Shown: one piece after another, positions 61,189 to 64,000 of the stretch
Layout: every line of letters starts with the position of its first letter
Numbering within the stretch: position 1 is the first letter of the stretch
NCBI GenBank assembly: GCA_021793645.1
Contig: JAJYSJ010000009.1
Span: 45,083-109,082 of the forward strand
Reading direction: 5' to 3'
Length of the DNA: 64,000 bases
Source: Bacillota bacterium
Lineage (GTDB): Bacteria > Bacillota > Sulfobacillia > JAJZYS01 > JAJYTV01
Notes under the pieces: model-generated
Told to the model about the DNA's origin: nothing
The model's input: only the letters and a program-made list of their open reading frames with translations
Databases searched by the model: none
Made by a program: the position numbers and the translations under genes

Positions 61189-61865
61189 TCCTGGCCCGGA
61201 ACCAGCTTGTAGCCGCTGCCGTGGACGGTCTGGATCATGTGCTCCACCAAGAGCTTTCTACGCAGGTGGCTGATATGGCTGTCGATCGTTCGCTCGTAGC
61301 CTTCGTAGTAGTCGCCGAGCGCCGCCTCCATCAGCTGCAGGCGTGAGAAGACGCGGCCTGGGCTGCGCGCTAGCACTGAAAGCAGCTTGAACTCGGCGGT
61401 GGTGAGTGCGACGGCTTGTCCGGCGCATTCGACAGTCTGGCCAAGGAAGTCGATGCGCAGGGAACCGAGCGTCACGAGGTCGTCATTCTGCGTCGCCGCG
61501 TTCGTGCGGCGAAGGACGGCGCGCACGCGCGCCACGAGCTGGCGTAGGCTCACGGGTTTGACGAGGTAGTCGTCCGCGCCCAGTTCAAGGCCGACGATGA
61601 TGTCCGGCTCCTCGCCGCGCGCGGTGACCATGATGATCGGCGTGCGCCCCTGAGATCGCACGCGCCGGGCGACCTCGAGACCGCTCAGACCGGGCAGCAT
61701 CCAGTCGAGCACCAGAAGGTCCGGATGCTCGGACGCAAAAAGGCTCAGGGCTTCCTCGCCGTCACCCGCAGGCACGACGCGATAGCCTTCGCTGGCGAGG
61801 TAGTCGCAGGTGACCTGGCGCAGCGTCGGTTCGTCCTCCGCGATCAGGATGCGTTCGTTCGCCAT
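61185..61865 (-). CDS. OmpR/PhoB family response regulator
   Basis: 226 residues. Receiver domain with acidic pair ED at 10-11, phospho-acceptor Asp54 in LLVLDWMLPG, Thr in MVTARGEE and Lys in DDYLVKPVS; then a winged-helix DNA-binding domain (LTTAEFKLLSVLARSPGRVFSR through IDSHISHLRRKL). It is the first gene of the two-gene unit and is divergent from the SHOCT protein gene (about 145 bp apart), a possible target. Confidence 0.93.
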   Translation of the reverse strand: MANERILIAEDEPTLRQVTCDYLASEGYRVVPAGDGEEALSLFASEHPDLLVLDWMLPGLSGLEVARRVRSQGRTPIIMVTARGEEPDIIVGLELGADDYLVKPVSLRQLVARVRAVLRRTNAATQNDDLVTLGSLRIDFLGQTVECAGQAVALTTAEFKLLSVLARSPGRVFSRLQLMEAALGDYYEGYERTIDSHISHLRRKLLVEHMIQTVHGSGYKLVPGQE

Positions 61866-62008
61866 GGGCAGTAGAATTGGCTTCGAGATTGTTCGCTACC
61901 TGCCAACGGCGGCGTTGCGCAGGGCATCTCCACAAGATCGCCACAAAGGGGTCAACGCGAGTCCACAGTCGGCGCGTATGCTGAACGCGATGGAAGGAGG
62001 CCCTGCGC

Positions 62009-62275
62009 ATGTGGTATGGAGGCTGGGGCGGAGGATGGGGCATCAGCTGGATCTTCTTCATATTCCTGGCCGTCTTTCTCAGTCGGGTCTTCTGGGGCGG
62101 CTGGGGCTGGGGCTGGCGGAGAAGGTATTGGCGCTACGGCGGCGGCGGTCCCTACGGACACTGGGGCGATGACCCCGGTCACGCCGAGGACATCCTGCGC
62201 GAGCGGCTCGCCCGCGGAGAGATCGACCAGGCGGAGTACGAGCGCCTTCTCGAGGTGCTGCGGCGCAGGCCGTAG
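62009..62275 (+). CDS. Small SHOCT-domain membrane protein
   Basis: 88 residues: a Gly/Trp-rich N-terminus around one membrane span (ISWIFFIFLAVFLSRVFW), a Gly/Tyr/Arg-rich linker, and a C-terminal SHOCT motif (AEDILRERLARGEIDQAEYERLLEVL). ATG with GGAGG about 10 bp upstream. Proteins of this type are often next to two-component systems responding to envelope stress; function unknown. Confidence 0.8.
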   Translation: MWYGGWGGGWGISWIFFIFLAVFLSRVFWGGWGWGWRRRYWRYGGGGPYGHWGDDPGHAEDILRERLARGEIDQAEYERLLEVLRRRP

Positions 62276-62378
62276 GGGAAAGCCCTTTGGCCGCCGCAGG
62301 CGGTGCGCAATAGGGAGCGAGACAGGAGAGCGCCTTTCCTGCTCGCTCTTTTTGCGCGGGCGAAATCCGACGAAAGAC

Positions 62379-62418
62379 CGCGCCGCCCCGCAGGCCGATC
62401 GGCCTGCGGAGCGGCGCG
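62379..62418. terminator. Terminator between SHOCT protein and S53 protease genes
   Basis: A 19-bp nearly perfect palindromic stem CGCGCCGCCCCGCAGGCC / GGCCTGCGGAGCGGCGCG. It serves two convergent genes; the protease gene ends 20 bp away. Confidence 0.75.
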
Positions 62419-62439
62419 AGTGGTTCCGCGGGCGGAATC

Positions 62440-63660
62440 TCAGTTGTTGTCGTTGATCAGCGCCGGAAGCAGATTGTTGGCCTGCGGCGATCCGATCCCT
62501 GTGACGAGATCGTAGCCAGGCAGAGCGGGATTCCCGTTGCTTCCACTGGTGATGTCGTGGAAGTCGGTGGTGTAGCCGGTGCTCCCGGTTGCGCCGGCGA
62601 GGTTGTAGAGGTCGTTTAGGATGTTTCCCGTGCTGCCGGCAGTGGAGAGCGGAGTTGCCCGGCCTTGGTCAACCAGCGCCACAAGGGCGGACCAGCTGGG
62701 GGATCCGACGCTTGTTCCGCCGACCTCGTACCAACCCGACTGTCCCTCGTAGCGCGTGCTGTCGTAGACCGCGACGCCCGTGCTCGGGTTCGCGTCCCAT
62801 GCGATGTCCGGGATGCCACGCTGGCCGCCGACCACCGACTGCCAGTTGTTCTGGTAGGCCGGCCGAGTCTCGTACTGGCTCAGGCCGCCACCGGAACTCG
62901 ACCAGGCGGTCTCTCCACCGTATACGTAGGAGCCGCTGGATCCGCTGATTGTCAGGCTGGTCCCGCCGACCCCCACCACATTGGGGGATGCCGCCGGCCA
63001 CTCGATGGCGCCGCCGCTGTCTCCGGCTGACGCGACATAGACAACGCCGGCGTGCTGGAAGTGGGAGTCGTAGGTCGCTTCCGACGAGAACTCAGAACCG
63101 CCCCAGCTGTTGGACACGACCTGCGCTCCATGACTAGTTGCGTAGTCGATCGCCGATACGAGGTCCGATGTGCTGGCGGACTTGGCCACCACCAGCAGGA
63201 TGTTGGCGCCCGGCGCCAGAGCATGTGCCCACTCCACGTCCAGAGACGTTTCAAGTGCCCAGCCGCCGTCCGTCTTGCTTGGCTGCCCGTTGGGGTAGGC
63301 GATGGTCAGATTGACTGACGGCAGTCCGAACTGGCCATCGAAGGTGGCCACATCGTTCTGGATGGAGGGGCTGCCATACGCGTCGACGATCGCGATCGTC
63401 TCGCCCGCACCGGTCTCCGTCAGCTGATTGAGACCATACGCATCCCTGATCTGGACCGGGGCGTAGCCGCTCTGGTAGGTCGCCGTAGCGCTGCCCCGAA
63501 TCCGAAACGGCGGCGTAGCCACCCAAACGGGCTTGTGGGTCTGCGCATTTGTTGCGTTGGCCGCGGATGCGGACCCGCCTGTTGCGGCCAGGAGCGCGAG
63601 ACAGGCACCCCCAAGCACCACCCTGCGGGTCCACGATACTGGCGATAACAATCCTCTCAA
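62440..63660 (-). CDS. Secreted S53 (sedolisin/kumamolisin) serine-carboxyl protease lacking a propeptide
   Basis: 406 residues from TTG 63660, chosen because AGGAGG lies 9 bp upstream (frame open to 63696). Signal peptide ends near ASA/AN at 33-34. Catalytic residues can be assigned: Glu137 and Asp141 (ALETSLDVEW), Asp214 of the oxyanion site (SAGDSGG), nucleophile Ser317 (GGTSVGSPSW) and the C-terminal calcium loop (DFHDITSGSNG, GYDLVTGIGSP). The catalytic domain starts right after the signal peptide (YAPVQIRDAYGL at about 66), so the usual 150-200 residue propeptide is absent. Such enzymes act outside the cell, mostly at acid pH. Confidence 0.9.
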   Translation of the reverse strand: MRGLLSPVSWTRRVVLGGACLALLAATGGSASAANATNAQTHKPVWVATPPFRIRGSATATYQSGYAPVQIRDAYGLNQLTETGAGETIAIVDAYGSPSIQNDVATFDGQFGLPSVNLTIAYPNGQPSKTDGGWALETSLDVEWAHALAPGANILLVVAKSASTSDLVSAIDYATSHGAQVVSNSWGGSEFSSEATYDSHFQHAGVVYVASAGDSGGAIEWPAASPNVVGVGGTSLTISGSSGSYVYGGETAWSSSGGGLSQYETRPAYQNNWQSVVGGQRGIPDIAWDANPSTGVAVYDSTRYEGQSGWYEVGGTSVGSPSWSALVALVDQGRATPLSTAGSTGNILNDLYNLAGATGSTGYTTDFHDITSGSNGNPALPGYDLVTGIGSPQANNLLPALINDNN

Positions 63661-63843
63661 ACCGATGCACCTCCTATGGACGTCACCGTTCCGCATTGTC
63701 CATAGAAGTCCTGTATTTTACGGATATAGAGAACGTATACATGAACAACAGTATAATAAACCATGATTAGAGTGTAGCCATACTAAAGCGCAATTACGTA
63801 GTGAGTCATTCGGACGAGGAACGCAGACGTTAAGCGCGATCTA

Positions 63844-64000
63844 CTAGTTCCAAAGGGCAAGCAGTACGGGGATTTGAACCTCCCCGCCCTGAAGGGCGGA
63901 GATTCCGAAGGGAAGCCCGGGGAATGTGTCACGGGTGCAAAGACCCTGGGAGTAGTTCTCCTGACTGGTCCCGGTTATCCCAGCGGCAACTTTGGCGGGG
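63844..64000 (-). mobile_element. Probable right end of an IS200/IS605-type (TnpB) element, cut by window edge
   Basis: On the minus strand the sequence reads CCGCCCTTCAGGGCGG then GGAGGTTCAA, a hairpin followed by TCAA, as at the right ends of many IS605-group elements where the TnpB guide RNA also ends. Upstream on the minus strand (beyond 63900) an open frame ending at 63844 runs off the window and could be the tail of tnpB (KVAAGITGTSQENYSQG). The gene itself would lie past position 64000. Recognition rests on the hairpin and TCAA only. Confidence 0.45.

Noticed and set aside
63868..63885. tRNA-like T-arm (GGTTCAAATC on the minus strand)
   Set aside because: The flanking 5-bp T stem has two mismatches and no acceptor, D or anticodon arms can be built; the hairpin plus TCAA of an IS605-type end explains it better.

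Overview
This is a GC-rich bacterial chromosome segment with dense, mostly co-directional operons. Start sites use strong AGGAGG-type ribosome binding sites and many GTG or TTG codons, and the secreted binding proteins are lipoproteins. A class-I cyclic-di-GMP riboswitch, two in-frame UGA (selenocysteine) codons, a tricorn protease, an S53 serine-carboxyl protease and IS630-, ISL3- and IS605-type remnants add to the picture. I read it as a high-GC, probably monoderm bacterium (a deep Bacillota or a Chloroflexota/Dormibacterota-like lineage). That placement is inference; there is no rRNA or marker gene here to fix it. No tRNA, rRNA or CRISPR array was seen.

Layout. 1-6 kb: end of a CopD-like membrane protein, an MFS exporter, then a peptide-type ABC importer (binding protein plus two permeases, no ATPase). 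6.0-6.9 kb: an IS630-type element with a deleted transposase and a passenger ORF, inserted in the stop codon of the last permease gene. 7-12.5 kb: minus-strand pyruvate dehydrogenase operon (E1, E2, E3). 12.7 kb: a thioredoxin-reductase-like flavoprotein. 13.9-18.4 kb: formate dehydrogenase operon whose catalytic subunit is a selenoprotein and whose N-terminal Fe-S module is a separate gene at the far end of the operon. 18.6-28.7 kb: peptidases and hydrolases (CocE/S15, M20, tricorn), a TPR protein, an acetyltransferase and small membrane proteins. 28.8-34.1 kb: DUF421 protein, a decayed DUF2079 gene, a PLP decarboxylase and a large polytopic membrane protein. 34.2-38 kb (minus): secreted protein, sulfotransferase and a fused PAPS synthase.

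38.3-59.6 kb: a 21-kb, wholly plus-strand catabolic island. It starts with a GrdB/PrdB-like selenoprotein (UxxC motif) and a coupled 88-aa protein, then a LacI-type regulator, a metal-dependent cyclase, two zinc alcohol dehydrogenases and E2/E1alpha/E1beta of a 2-oxoacid (acetoin-type) dehydrogenase. An alpha/beta hydrolase, a complete LIV-type ABC importer, an FAD oxidoreductase, an aldehyde dehydrogenase, a dedicated E3, an ACMSD-like amidohydrolase and an M24-fold protein that has lost most metal ligands follow. The most economical reading is uptake and stepwise oxidation/hydrolysis of one unidentified small organic compound, ending in acyl-CoA.

59.6-64 kb: a sigma-A-like promoter and c-di-GMP riboswitch whose target has been replaced by an ISL3 transposase remnant; a two-component system; a SHOCT protein; an S53 protease lacking its propeptide; and at the window edge the probable right end of an IS605/TnpB element.
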